From contig JAUCBJ010004611.1 in assembly GCA_032718475.1 (NCBI GenBank), positions 1 through 32,071 on the forward strand: a stretch of DNA of 32,071 nt. Direction: 5' to 3'. Within the stretch, counting starts at the first letter, position 1. Each line of letters begins with the position of its first letter. The notes beneath the pieces were generated by a model. The model had not been told where the DNA came from. It saw only the letters and a list, made by a program, of their open reading frames with translations, and ran no database searches. This document shows, piece by piece, positions 15,311 to 26,289 of the stretch. Source of the DNA: Nemertoderma westbladi. Lineage: Eukaryota > Xenacoelomorpha > Nemertodermatida > Nemertodermatidae. A program made the position numbers and the translations under genes.

Positions 15311-17468
15311 GTTATTGTCCAATAGTTTTCTGTAATATTGGCAGTTCTTCTATATGACATAGGCCTAAGTCTCGCATTGATCTGTTGATTACGCTGTTGT
15401 TGGTGTCAAAATACGATAGAAGAGATAGCTTTAGTCTTTCTTTATGCAGTTATGATGAAACATATTTTGAATTTGAAATACTTGCAATAATAAATATTGA
15501 ATGAGCTTTCCTACAATGGCGATAGTGGATAGCGCAGTGGGAGTTGATAGGGCCTACCGGTCAGCCGGTACTGCGGTACTTGATAATTTTGGCAAGAAAA
15601 TATGTCAACTTAGGGAAATTTTCTAATAAGTGTATCTTTTTCCAAGGAAGAAGTAGGCTAGAAGATCAGAAGATATACCGATAGACACATGAAGCAATGG
15701 ACAATGACTGTGATTGCACAGCTGTTAGAACAAGGAGCAATCTCGGTTTAAGGTATGTTCCAAAAGACCCAGCAATTTTGACACATCCAAAGATTCCAGA
15801 CACAGACATTCATCTTCTCCGATTATATTAGATTTCAAAAGTTCACACACGTGATAAATCATTAAAGACTCATCAGTAATTGTGTCAATATCTCACGTCA
15901 CGTATGACTGTACAGTGTACATAGGTCATCATAGGTTTGTGTCAGTATCCCATCCCACTAATCCAGTAATCTCACATGACATGCCCGAATGTCAACAGAT
16001 GGTGCACTTGTTCCAGGGATGTTAGCAGTTTGCAGTTAGTGCCACATCTAGTTCTAGAACTACTGAACTACATCTCAACGTCAAAAATCGAACCTGAACA
16101 ATATAAAATGTGAACAAATAACACCATCCACCAAGCATGCAGCCATAACCCACCCACCCTCCTTTGCCTTGCTCCCTGAGACTTATGAAGCGACAAGCGA
16201 CTAGATATGCTCCAACAAATATTTAAATACAAATTATCTTTGGAAACTAATAACAATGCCAGCTGCTGACTACAATTTCTTATGGGAGCCATATCATCAT
16301 CATCATCTTCTAACATTTCCATTCAACAGGAAGGCTATTTTAAAGCGGCTGGATAATGATAGGTCGCCATTAATATACCTCAATGCAGACTTCATAGGTA
16401 ATGAATACCTACTGTACATTGAAAAAGACATCGGAGGATACTAGATCACTTCAATATTATAATTTATTATTGGTGTTATGAGTTATGGGTCAATATTATA
16501 GCATAGATTGTTCTTCAGACTGTGTAGGTCTGTAGGTGTATCCACTCTTATTCTAACTGAACCATGGCAACGGCAAGCTATATTTTATTATGCTTTACAC
16601 TTATGAATTGACACTGGACAGGACATGGTTGATTGTGTTAACTTTAACAATCTGTTATAATTATTATATAGGCCTAGGTCAGTAGGTAACAGTTTTAAGA
16701 AGAAACATAAAGAAAAGATTTTAAATGTTTTAAACAAATCGTTTTTTTGGAAATTTTCGTTTACGGACAATAAAATAGTCCTAATTATATATCAATCTAA
16801 TAAAGATGCGGATAATAATGTATTCAATGTCAATATTATCTAATCAACGATCTAGAAGTTTATTTTGTTGATTTCGCATTATTTATTAATTATTATACTG
16901 GTAGATCAGTAATTACATATTGGTAATTATTAATAAATTTAGCATTAATATGTTTAGTAAACATATATTTTGTTCCAGTTCATAGTAAAATCGCCTTGAA
17001 GGTTTAATTATTTGATTAACTTTCTGGATTGTCATATTCATACATAAAGTATAGCTAGTACCGGTATATAGATATAGAAGTTATTTTATTTGGCGTTGCT
17101 GTTGTATATGACATCACATACTTCAAATTTCTTATTTATTACGGTACTTTAAACGTTTCTTAAAGAAAACAATATCTTTTACAAAAATAAAGTATTTTTG
17201 TCCTCTCTGTAATACACATTTGCTCGAAATAGTAGGCCTAATCATTTATTTTCATCAGCCTTCCTTCCACCTCAAAAAAAAACTTTTACTATTCCTCGTA
17301 AATGCTGATGAAAAAGTCAGGCAAAAAATGTTACTTTCTTTTTGTTAAAGAAATAGTTAATTACCTAAATAAATTTAAATACCTAGTTAATTAGTTACCG
17401 TATAATAGTTAGTTACCGTTAATAGGTATTACCGGTATATAGGATAGGCCTTTCTTATATGTTACATA
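15311..17468. other. Intergenic, upstream of the TMEM131-like gene; no gene supported
   Basis: Small competing frames (for example 16256-16444 plus and 16068-16322 minus) have no recognisable domain. A short ATG frame at 15690-15750 is followed by AAGGTATGT, a good splice-donor shape, so a 5' untranslated exon of the downstream gene is conceivable but unproven. The region from 16780 to 17440 is AT-rich with TTAATTA and TAGTTAGTTACCG words. Confidence 0.4.
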
Positions 17469-18401
17469 CACCATGAACCGTAATATAGTGTCATTTTCTG
17501 ATGACACGGACCCCCAACCCCCCCCCCCCCCCCCCCCACCACATTTTTCTACAAATCTTTATCATATTGCTTAAAATTTGAAACACAACTAGTTCCACTC
17601 CCCATCGTTGACCCCATGAAGCCGGAATTTTCGATTTTGCCTTTAAATTTTTTTATAAGCGTTTTAAAAAAGTGTCTTTTGCGAAATCGCACCCTCCGTG
17701 TCGTGGCCATTCTTCACATTAGTCGTAATTTTATCATATCATTGCTTGCGTTGCAAGGATTCGAAATATGTAACAATATCTGAATTTCGTTGAGAAACAG
17801 CTGATAAATAGGCGTTCAAAGATTGCAAGAATTATTGTTCGCTCAAGGCCGGCCATTTATTATATTTAATAAATACACGATGTTCTGGAACATTTTGTTT
17901 AAGTATGGATAGCTGCACAATATATCTATTGGATAGGCATTCTGCTGTTGTCTACCAACTCATAAAATAAATAACAGGTTCTAGAATATTTTGTATTTAT
18001 TGAATATAATAAATGGCCTTCAGCGAACGATACTTTTTACAATCTTTGAACGCCTATATCCCAGCTGTTTCTCAACGAAATTCAGATATTGTTACATATT
18101 TAGAATCCTTGCAACGCAAGCTTTCTAATGATATGATAAAATTACGACAAATGTGAAGAATGGCCACGACACGGAGGGTGCGATTTCACAAAAGACACTT
18201 TTTTAAAACGTTTAGGCCTACAAAAAAAATTTAAAGGCAAAATCGAAAATTCCGGCTTCATGCTGTCATGGGGTCAACGACGGTGAGTGGAACTAGTTAT
18301 GTTTCAAATTTTAAGCAATAAATCTGATAAAGATTTGTAGAAAAATCTGGGGGAGGGGGTCCGTGTCATCAGAAAATGTCACTATATTACGGTTCATGGT
18401 G
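17469..18401. mobile_element. Foldback element, TA-flanked, copy 1
   Basis: The ends are inverted copies: CACCATGAACCGTAATATAG at the left and its exact reverse complement at the right. Each is flanked by TA, the target of Tc1/mariner-type transposition. The inversion runs almost the whole 933 bp (arms of about 450 bp, centre near 17930) with modest divergence. Each arm carries a matching homopolymer: a C run at about 17516-17537 facing a mostly G stretch near 18350. Further matched words include GAAGCCGGAATTTTCGATTT and AACAGCTGA. No transposase frame. A second copy is at 21547-22424. Confidence 0.85.
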
Positions 18402-19292
18402 TATATATTTATATATATTTTTCCCGGATAGTACTTTCGCCTTATTTTTTATTTTAGTCATGTCAGTTGAGGTTTTATATTTATATTTTAATTTTTCTAT
18501 TTAATTAATAAGGGATTAGGGACAAATGCTGCCATGGAACTGAACCCGTTCCTATTACCGTATATAGTATGATTAACCTCATGCTGGTATGAGGCTATTC
18601 CATCCCTTCAATTGTACTGTACAAGAGAACTTTATTTTATGTATGAATGAACCTGTTGCATTATTTGTAATTAAAAATGCAGGCCTACTTACTTAGCAGC
18701 TATCCGATTATGCATATACCGATTTGTATATATTGTGTTTGTGTTTGTACCGGTACTGCACTGGTGCAATGTTAATAAAATATCTTGACCTTCAAGTGTA
18801 TGTATATTATTGTATTTCACTTCCCAGTATTTTATGTAATATATGTTTTTGGGTTTGAGAGTGCTGTTACTGATATTTACATTTACTCAGTTACTTACAG
18901 CCTTAGGGCATAAGGATCAGGGATTTGAACTACCAACTACCTAAAATTCCTAGCATGTGCTATATTGAAAATAGCAGCTAGTTTCCTGATGCCTTGCTAT
19001 GACATTGGCTAGGCCTAGGCTCTAACAAAACAACCATGTTTAAAGCCTAGTATGTCTGACAAAATGGCAGTCTATCTGTCTATATAGCAATAGGTATATA
19101 TAATTTAAAATAAATATTGAAATAGGCCTAATACCGGTCCGGTACTGAACTAAGTAATCTAGCATCAATCAGTGAGTTGATTAAAATATGTTTGTTAATA
19201 CTTCCTGATGTACATCGGATACTTCAGATTTGATCAGCTGCTCTTGTTGTTATTGCCATTGTAAATTTTACTTGATTGTATGTATAATTAAA
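18402..19292 (+). other. Upstream region and possible 5' UTR of the TMEM131-like gene
   Basis: No coding frame. The reading frame of exon 1 is closed by TGA at 19206-19208, and no ATG lies between it and 19293, so this part is untranslated unless an exon splices in. CTTCAG at 19222-19227 could be a 3' splice site. No promoter could be placed; TATATATAATTTAAAATAAA near 19091-19110 is AT-rich but not diagnostic. Confidence 0.5.
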
Positions 19293-20605
19293 ATGAAAAT
19301 GAATTTAGACTGTGTGCTACTAATGGTTATTGCATTATCTATTAAGCCGGTGCTTCTTGAAGGCAATGAAGCTAACAACCAGCAACCTTGTGAAAGGGAT
19401 GGCGGCCATGCAACAGTAATTATCGAAGAATCTCCATCCTCAGCTGGGTACTATTCAACATCATCAATGGCGTTGTTGTTTAGGCCTAGAAGGTTGGATT
19501 TTGGAGCGTGTTCTATTGGCATTCCTAAAACACTATGGATTACGGTAATTAATCCTTCAAAGTCGAGTCATCTCCATATTGCATCAATATCCTGCCAAAC
19601 AAAATCCTTTCATTCCACTTTTATCAACAGTAAATTTCTCGAACCCGGACGCAACGTTTCTTTCGAGATAACCTTCCTGCCAGTTACGTTGGGCGATATA
19701 AAAGACGAATTAACTTTTCAAACATCCGCCGGATCTTTCCCCTACGCAGTTTCCGGGATCGGGATTCGTAGCCCGTATCACTTGAGGCCTTTTCGAGGGG
19801 CGCGAATCCCCTTAAACCACATATTTTCGCCTTCTATTGTTATGCACAACCCCTTCTCGTCGGCGCTGAGTATCACCGAGATGTACGCCTCTGTGGGCGA
19901 CCTTCACCTGGAGCTGCCCAGTGCAGCGGGCGTCGCCCCCGCAGTGCCCCTAAACCCATCCGATTCGCCCTGGCGGATACCCGCCTACGCGACCAGGACC
20001 ATCATGCGGGCGAACTTTATCGGGCGAATTGAAGCCAACCATACGGCCTTCATTAGGATCAAGACCGATCGCAACGAGGAATCCCCCCTGATTCTCCCGT
20101 TTCACGTGGAGGTTTCCTCGACGCCCGGGGTTTATTGCAGCGCGGATTGTCTGGATTTCGGCACCGTAGTCTCGCACGACAGCCCTAGGACTTTACCCGT
20201 CTATGTAATCAACACGGGGACTAACCCGCGACGAATTCGCTCGATCTATACGGAATTGGAGAATTCCGCGGTGCGAGTTAGCCCGCAGATTCTTCTACTA
20301 CAGCCGAAGATGACTCAGTACGTCGAGGTTGCCAGGGTCACATTCCATTCCAATCTGGTCGTCCAATCGCGCAACTGCTACGGTCGTCTCGTTATCGATA
20401 TCGACAACCTCCCGAATCTGATTATCCCCTTCCAGGCGAATATCGTCGCGGGCGAGGTCAGTTATTCGTCGGAGGAGTTGTATTTCTACGGGGGTTTAAC
20501 TCCGCCGCCTCCGGAATCGCGTGTCACGCGAGGCGTTATGATTGGTCACTCGTTCCCGTCGCCTGTGGCAATATATGACGCGCAATTGGATCCGGAGTTA
20601 CACAG
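19293..20605 (+). CDS. TMEM131: TMEM131-like protein, coding exon 1
   Basis: Encodes residues 1-437 plus two bases of codon 438. The start is the first ATG after an in-frame TGA at 19206; the second ATG follows at 19299. A hydrophobic segment (residues 6-22, CVLLMVIALSIKPVLLE) fits a signal peptide. Family hallmarks: RPRRLDFG at 64-71, NPS at 87-89, then SPYHLRPFRGARIPLN at 160-175, NPFSS at 186-190, EMYASVGDLHLELPS at 196-210 and NHTAFIRIKT at 249-258. These match the N-terminal lumenal, PapD/ASH-like Ig-type region of TMEM131/TMEM131L. TMEM131 is an ER-Golgi type I membrane protein reported to bind procollagen and support its secretion. The exon ends at CACAG|GTTAGT, phase 2. At 1.3 kb it is long for this family, and its later two-thirds is visibly GC-rich. 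Orthology to TMEM131 versus TMEM131L is unresolved. Confidence 0.93.
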
Positions 20606-20840
20606 GTTAGTTCGAATATCCATCAGCTCTTTCTTTCATTCATCATTAACTTTGTTCAAAATGGTAAATATACAGTTATTTATTTCTTCTGCAGTTGTTT
20701 ATGAAGCGCCTTTTCTGCTAAGGTACAAATTTGCTAGACAGGTGAAGACAAAAATGATGCACAGAAACTATTATATAATAAATATTTCGCATCGTATAAA
20801 CACGTTTTTTTATGGTCGTTTGATTCTAAACTTTAACTAA

Positions 20841-21546
20841 CCGAGAGGAGCATTATTAAAAACAATTAAAAACTAATTGCAAACTAGACTTATCATGAAT
20901 CAATAAAATGGGTGAGTGGGTGGGTGGATTGTTTGGTACCTGCGGTATATATGTGTTTAAAAATATTATTTTAACTAATTTAACAAGAATTCATGTAAAA
21001 GTTAAACGTGGGTAACACGAATCACCGGAGGCAACAGGCAACCCGACCTGAAGGTTCCTCTCTCTTGGCTGTTACCAGAAGATATCATACAGCTAAAGTT
21101 AAATATGCTAATATTATTAGCGTTTAAAAAAATTCGTGATACAGATACTTATACCAAGTTTTACCCATGAAACTTTTGTTAATTATTAGATTTTTTTGTA
21201 AAATATAATGAATTTCAGGGGGATGAGGAGTACCAGAGGCCTATTTTATGAAGCGGGAAGTTTATGGAGGAGAAAGCAATTGTTAATTAATTCGTGACTG
21301 TTAAATACTGTAAAACTCAAACTGAATTGCCTCCCAATCTAACCGATTGCGAGCCTTTTTCTATAGAAGAATCGATGCATTCAGGAATCATAAATTAGTC
21401 AGAGAGTGTGGGGGGGGGGGGGGTGCTATTGACTAAGTCAGTAAGAAGACTTATGTGGTTACCGGTATGTGACACCGATGTTCGAGGGGTTTGTGTTTAG
21501 AGTTTAGTGTTTTAGTTAAAAGATTGGGTTGTGACATATTGTTATA
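20841..21546. other. Intron, no feature beyond a G run
   Basis: AT-rich intronic sequence with a run of about 14 G near 21410-21423 and a TGGGTGAGTGGGTGGG-like stretch at 20910-20930. No exon or RNA gene was recognised. Confidence 0.5.
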
Positions 21547-22424
21547 CACCATGACCCGTAATATAGTGTCATTTTCTGATGACACGGACCCCCCCCCCCC
21601 CCCCCAGATTTTTCTACAAATCTTTATCATATAGCTTAAAATTTGAAAACCATGAAGCCGGAATTTTCGATTTCGCCTTTAAATTTTATTTATAAGCGTT
21701 TTAAAAAAGTGTCTTTTGCGAAAAATCGCACCCTCTGTATCATTGCCAATCTTCACATTAGTCTTATTTTTTCACATCAATAGAAAGCTTGCGTTGATAG
21801 GATTCCAAATATGTAGCAATATCTGAATTTCATTGAGAAACAGCTGAGAAATAGGGGTTTGGAGATTGCAAGAATTATTGTTCGCTGCAAGCCTTTTATT
21901 CTATTTAATAAATACACAAAATTCTAGAACGTGTTATTTATTTTATGAGTTGGTAGGCAACAGTGGTATTCCTATACAATATCAATATTGCGTAGCTAAT
22001 CATACATAAACAAATTGTTCCAGAATATTGTGTATTTATTAAATAGAATAAATGGCCTGCAGCGAACGATAATTCTTGCAATCTTTGAACTCCTATATCT
22101 CAGTTGTTTCTCAACGAAATTCAGACATTGTTACATATTTAGAATCCTTGCAACGCAAGCTTTCTATTGATATGAAAAAATAAGACTAATGTGAAGAATG
22201 GCAATGATACAGAGGGTGCGATTTCGCAAAAGACACTTTTTAAAACGCTTATGAATAAAATTTAAAGGCGCAATCGAAAATTCCGGCTTCATGGTATCAA
22301 CCACGGTGAGTGGAACTAGTTGTGTTTCAAATTTCAAGCAATATGATAAAGATTTGTTGAAAAATTTGGGGGGGGGGGGGGGTCCGTGTCATCAGAAAAT
22401 GACACTATATTACGGGTCATGGTG
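21547..22424. mobile_element. Foldback element, TA-flanked, copy 2
   Basis: The ends CACCATGACCCGTAATATAG and its reverse complement are flanked by TA on both sides. It is 878 bp, inverted over most of its length, and clearly homologous to 17469-18401. Again a C run in the left arm (about 21591-21606) faces a G run in the right arm (about 22367-22382), next to GGTCCGTGTCATCAG. Some blocks present in copy 1 (for example GTTCCACTCC in the left arm) are missing here from one arm. It lies inside the TMEM131-like intron. Confidence 0.85.
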
Positions 22425-22520
22425 TATATATGATTTAAATAATACAATAATTATAATATTTAACCAACGTATTACTGATGTAATGTAGTGGGAGGAGGCA
22501 GAAGCAGAATACAGTCTAGT

Positions 22521-22684
22521 AAAACAGACTAACTCTAAAATAAAATATATGAAACAGACTAACTCTAAAATATAATATATAAAACAGTCTAACTCTAAAA
22601 TATAATATATAAAACAGTCTAACTCTAAAATATAATATATGAAACAGACTAACTCTAAAATAAAATATATGAAACAGTCTAAAA
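22521..22684. repeat. 30-bp tandem array
   Basis: Five full units and a partial of AAACAGACTAACTCTAAAAT followed by AAAATATATG or ATAATATATA. Units differ at a few fixed sites (GACT or GTCT; TAAA or TATA). The array starts about 95 bp after the foldback end. Confidence 0.9.
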
Positions 22685-23000
22685 CTAATAAATCAGTAAT
22701 GGAATAATGTATTAAGAGACGAAATAGATAAATTGCTGAATACTCTGATTGGAATAATTTTCATGAAATTTAAGAATTTTTAAATTTCAAAATTCATTGA
22801 AATATTTCATTGATTTCCATTGAAATTTTTCACGTGAAATAATTCAAGTCTATGAATTTTTTAAACCCTAAGTATTATATAGAAGCTTGGAAGGAAACTG
22901 TACTATTATATTATTTAATTACAAGTTCTATCAGCTCAACACCAATTAATTTATTTATAAAGCTATTACCTAGAAGTGTATTAAATAAATAGCCTATGCT
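22685..23000. other. Intron, no gene seen
   Basis: AT-rich with short self-similar AAATTTC/GAAATTT words (about 22760-22860) that can pair locally. No other structure was recognised. Confidence 0.4.
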
Positions 23001-23090
23001 AGTGTCCGTGAACGTGGGTGAACTGGTTAGCGCTACTGATACGCGGGCTACTGAAGGTGCCTGGTTCAACCCCCGGCTTCCTGAATTTTT
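23001..23090 (+). mobile_element. tRNA-derived SINE head (fragment)
   Basis: GGGTGAACTGGTTAGCG (from about 23016) resembles an RNA polymerase III A box, and GGTTCAACCCC (23063-23073) matches the B-box consensus at normal tRNA spacing. It is followed by a T-rich end. It lacks a clean acceptor stem, and the body is absent or overwritten by the foldback that begins at 23119, so it is called a SINE head or tRNA pseudogene rather than a tRNA gene. Confidence 0.65.
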
Positions 23091-23118
23091 CTACCGGTAT
23101 CATATTATATATAATGCC

Positions 23119-25601
23119 TAGGGTGGTCCTTATTTCAATGTAAAATTTAAAAGTTGTGGAAATTCTCCTCTGACCCCCCCAAGTCCTTTCTTCTGATAAA
23201 AAAACACCTTGAGTAAAATTTGAGCACAAATGATATATATTTAGAGGTAGCTCAAACACCCTGAAGTTGAGCGGTTGGACACCATTTGATCGCGCGCGCA
23301 GAATATAATGGAGTTTGCTGATATGAAGGCTTCTATTTGTTGTACAGAGTTAATTTTAGGCTTATTTGAACCGCAGTCATCGATTTAGTGGGTGTAGATA
23401 TCTTCAAAACAAGTGCTAAGCTAGTAGTTCTTGAGATATCACACAAAAGCTTAAGCCCGGCACAACTCATCAATCGATCATTCAATTGATTGCGCCTAGG
23501 TCATATAGAAATATTGGCATTAACATTTTGTAGGTCTACCTCCCTCCATCTTATTTCAGTTAATTTCTATTTTAGCATTGTCTACTAACCATTCAAAGCT
23601 ATGTTTAGTTAAAAAAAATTTATCACAACCCCATGGGAAATGCTTGCACAAGCATCACTAATTTGTGTCTAAGCGCCATTTGGTACGATATCAATAATTG
23701 GCCACAAAACTTAACTTTTGGTTAATTATATCTAGGAACTGTTCGTTTAATTTGATTTTGACTGATTTTAAGTTGCAGAATCCAAAAATCTCATCTGATT
23801 TGAATTTTAAAATATATATATACAATATAAAATATATACAACAATACTATACTGTACTTCAAAGCATATTAAAAGGATTGATAGATACAGAGTTATGTGC
23901 ATCCAGCGACCAAAAGAGTTCTAATATATATGGGAAGAAGCTTTGAACATATGCATTATATATGATTAGACAATGCTGATTCCAAATCTGATTTCAGATT
24001 TGCCCTACCCCATCACGTTTTCTCACAATTGCCAATTTCAATTCAAAAAACTTATCGCAAACGACTATGATGAGTGATGTAGATTCAAATGAGAATCAAA
24101 TATGCTCAAAATCAATCTAAAACATTGAAAGGAGCTTTGTTCATATGAATTATATATAATTAAACAATGGTGATTCCAAATCTGCTTTCAGATTTGCCAT
24201 GCTGCCATAGCATATCAAGTTTTTTCACAATTGCCAATTTGAGTTCAAATTAGTTATCGCAAACAACTGTGATGAGTGAAGTAGATTCAATAATAATCAA
24301 ATATGCTCCAAATCAATATAAAACATGAAAAAAGCTTTGTTAATTTGAGTTATATATTAAACAATGCAATCTATATGGTGAATCTGCTATCAGATTTACC
24401 ATAGCATATGTTGTAGATTGATTTGGGGGTGTATTTTATTCTTATTGAATCTACTTTCACTCAAAATAATTGTTTGCGATAAGTAATTTGAACTTAAATT
24501 GGCAATTGTAAAAAAAAACTTAATATCCTATGGCAGTATGGCAAATATGAAAGCAGATTTGGAATCAGCATTGTTTAAAAATATATAATTCATATAAACA
24601 AAGCTCCATTCAATGTTTTGGTTTGATTTTGAGCATATTTGATTCTCATTTGAATCTACGCCACTCATCACAGTCGTTTGCAATAAGTTTTTGAACTCAA
24701 AGTGGCAATTGTGAAAAAACTTGATGTGGTAGGGCAAATCTGAAATCAGATTTGGAATCAGCATTGCCTAATTATGTATAATACATATGTGCAAAGCTTC
24801 TTCCCATATATATAGTTCTCTTTTGGTCGCTGGATTCACATATCTCTGCATCTATCAATCCTTATCTTAAAATGCTTTGAAGTACAGTATAGTATTGTTG
24901 TATATCATGCACCATATCATTTTAAAATACAAATCAGATGCGATGTTTGGGTTCTGCATTTAAAATCAGTCAAAATCAAATTAAACGAACAGTTCCTAGA
25001 TATAATTAACCAAAAGTTAAGTTTTGTGGCCAATTATTGATATCGTACCAAATGGCGCTTAGACACAAATTAGTGATGCTTGTTTGTGCAAGCATTTCCC
25101 ATGGGGTTGTGATGAATTTTTTTTACTAAACATAGCTTTGAATTGTTATACAATGCTAAAATCGAGATTAACTGAAATAAGATTCAGGGAGGTAGACCTA
25201 CAAAATGTTAATGCCAATATTTCAATATGCCCTTGGCGTAATCAATTAAATGATCAATTGATGAGTTGTGCCGGGCTTAAGCTTTTGTGTGATATCTCAA
25301 GAACTACTAGCTTAGCACTTGTTTTGAAGGTATCTACACCCACTAAATCGATGATTGCGGTTCAAATAAGCCTAAAATTAACTCTGTACGACCAACAGAA
25401 GCCTTCATATCAGCAAACTCTATTAAATTCTTCGCGCGCGATCAATCGGTGTGCAGGCACTCAACTTCAGTGTATTTGAGCTACCTCTAATATTTGATGT
25501 ACATTCTTAAAATTTCGCATGTCGTATTTTTTGACGAAATGGAAACATTTGAGGGGGTCAGAGATGATAAATTCCAACCTTTCAAAATAAGGACCACCCT
25601 A
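23119..25601. mobile_element. Large hAT-like foldback element with 8-bp target-site duplication
   Basis: The element begins TAGGGTGGTCCTTATTT and ends with its reverse complement. It is flanked by exact ATAATGCC at 23111-23118 and 25602-25609. An 8-bp duplication and TAGGG-type ends fit the hAT superfamily. Almost the whole 2.48 kb is one inverted repeat with arms of about 1.2 kb meeting near 24430. The left arm contains about three tandem units of about 190-200 bp (each with CCAAATCTG, CACAATTGCCAATTT and ATCAAATATGCTC words), mirrored in the right arm. No transposase frame; open frames in the right arm (25084-25479, 25494-25778) are unlike any family I know and mirror non-coding sequence of the left arm. 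Confidence 0.93.
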
Positions 25602-25609
25602 ATAATGCC

Positions 25610-26289
25610 CCTTATTTATATAATACCCCTAGATAAAATTGATAATAAATGTATTGTAAACCCCACCAATCAACTATTATTTATACAGATGTTCAGAAAT
25701 ATTTCACCTTTTAATTCCCAATTTTTGATATCTGAATCGAATTGCAATCGAATTCGTTCTGGTCTGGCGACAACTTAGCGGTGCAGGATAACATTATTAT
25801 TAAGGATGACATTATCTTATAAAATTTAGTTTCATTATTTTCCGTTTTAATTCTTGCTAATAAATTATTATTTAGTTTTATTTATTAATTTATTTAATTA
25901 ATATAATATTAATTAATTAATAATTAATTTAATTAATAATTAATTAAATTAATTTATTTATTAATATTATTTGTTTATTAAGTTTTATGTGTTAGGTTGT
26001 GTTAGAATACACAAATAATACTACTGGTATGTCTGCTGGCTTGCGGAATGTTCGTAGCATGAGTTGCAGCGTGCTTCCGATCTAGCATGGCTAGTGCGGG
26101 TTAATGCGACTTCAAACATCTCGAAACAGTAAATAGAAGACGTGAAATTATAATGTTAAATAATAAATTTCATTAGTCTAGTGTTTCTGTTGACTTTATT
26201 GATAACGACACGGCAGTAGGTGGTGTTCTTATTCGTAATGTTTATTCCTGAATATCGTTAACATACTGTTTAGTTTCTCTATACCAGAA
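25610..26289. other. Intron, AT-rich with TTAATTAA run
   Basis: 25870-25980 is a nearly pure run of TTAATTAA, AATTAATT and TTTATTAA words that is strongly self-complementary. The rest shows no exon, RNA gene or recognised repeat. Confidence 0.5.

Noticed and set aside
20606-20840. Continuation of the TMEM131-like exon 1 frame to the stop at 20840
   Set aside because: The protein stops resembling the family exactly at a CAG|GTTAGT donor, and exon 2 resumes the family in frame.
23001-23090. Functional tRNA gene
   Set aside because: A- and B-box-like words are present, but the acceptor-stem halves do not pair well, so a SINE head or tRNA pseudogene fits better.
25084-25778. Two plus-strand frames (131 and 94 codons) inside the hAT-like foldback as remains of a transposase
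   Set aside because: The matching sequence in the other arm has no open frame, the proteins contain no recognisable transposase motif, and the interval is mirrored non-coding DNA.
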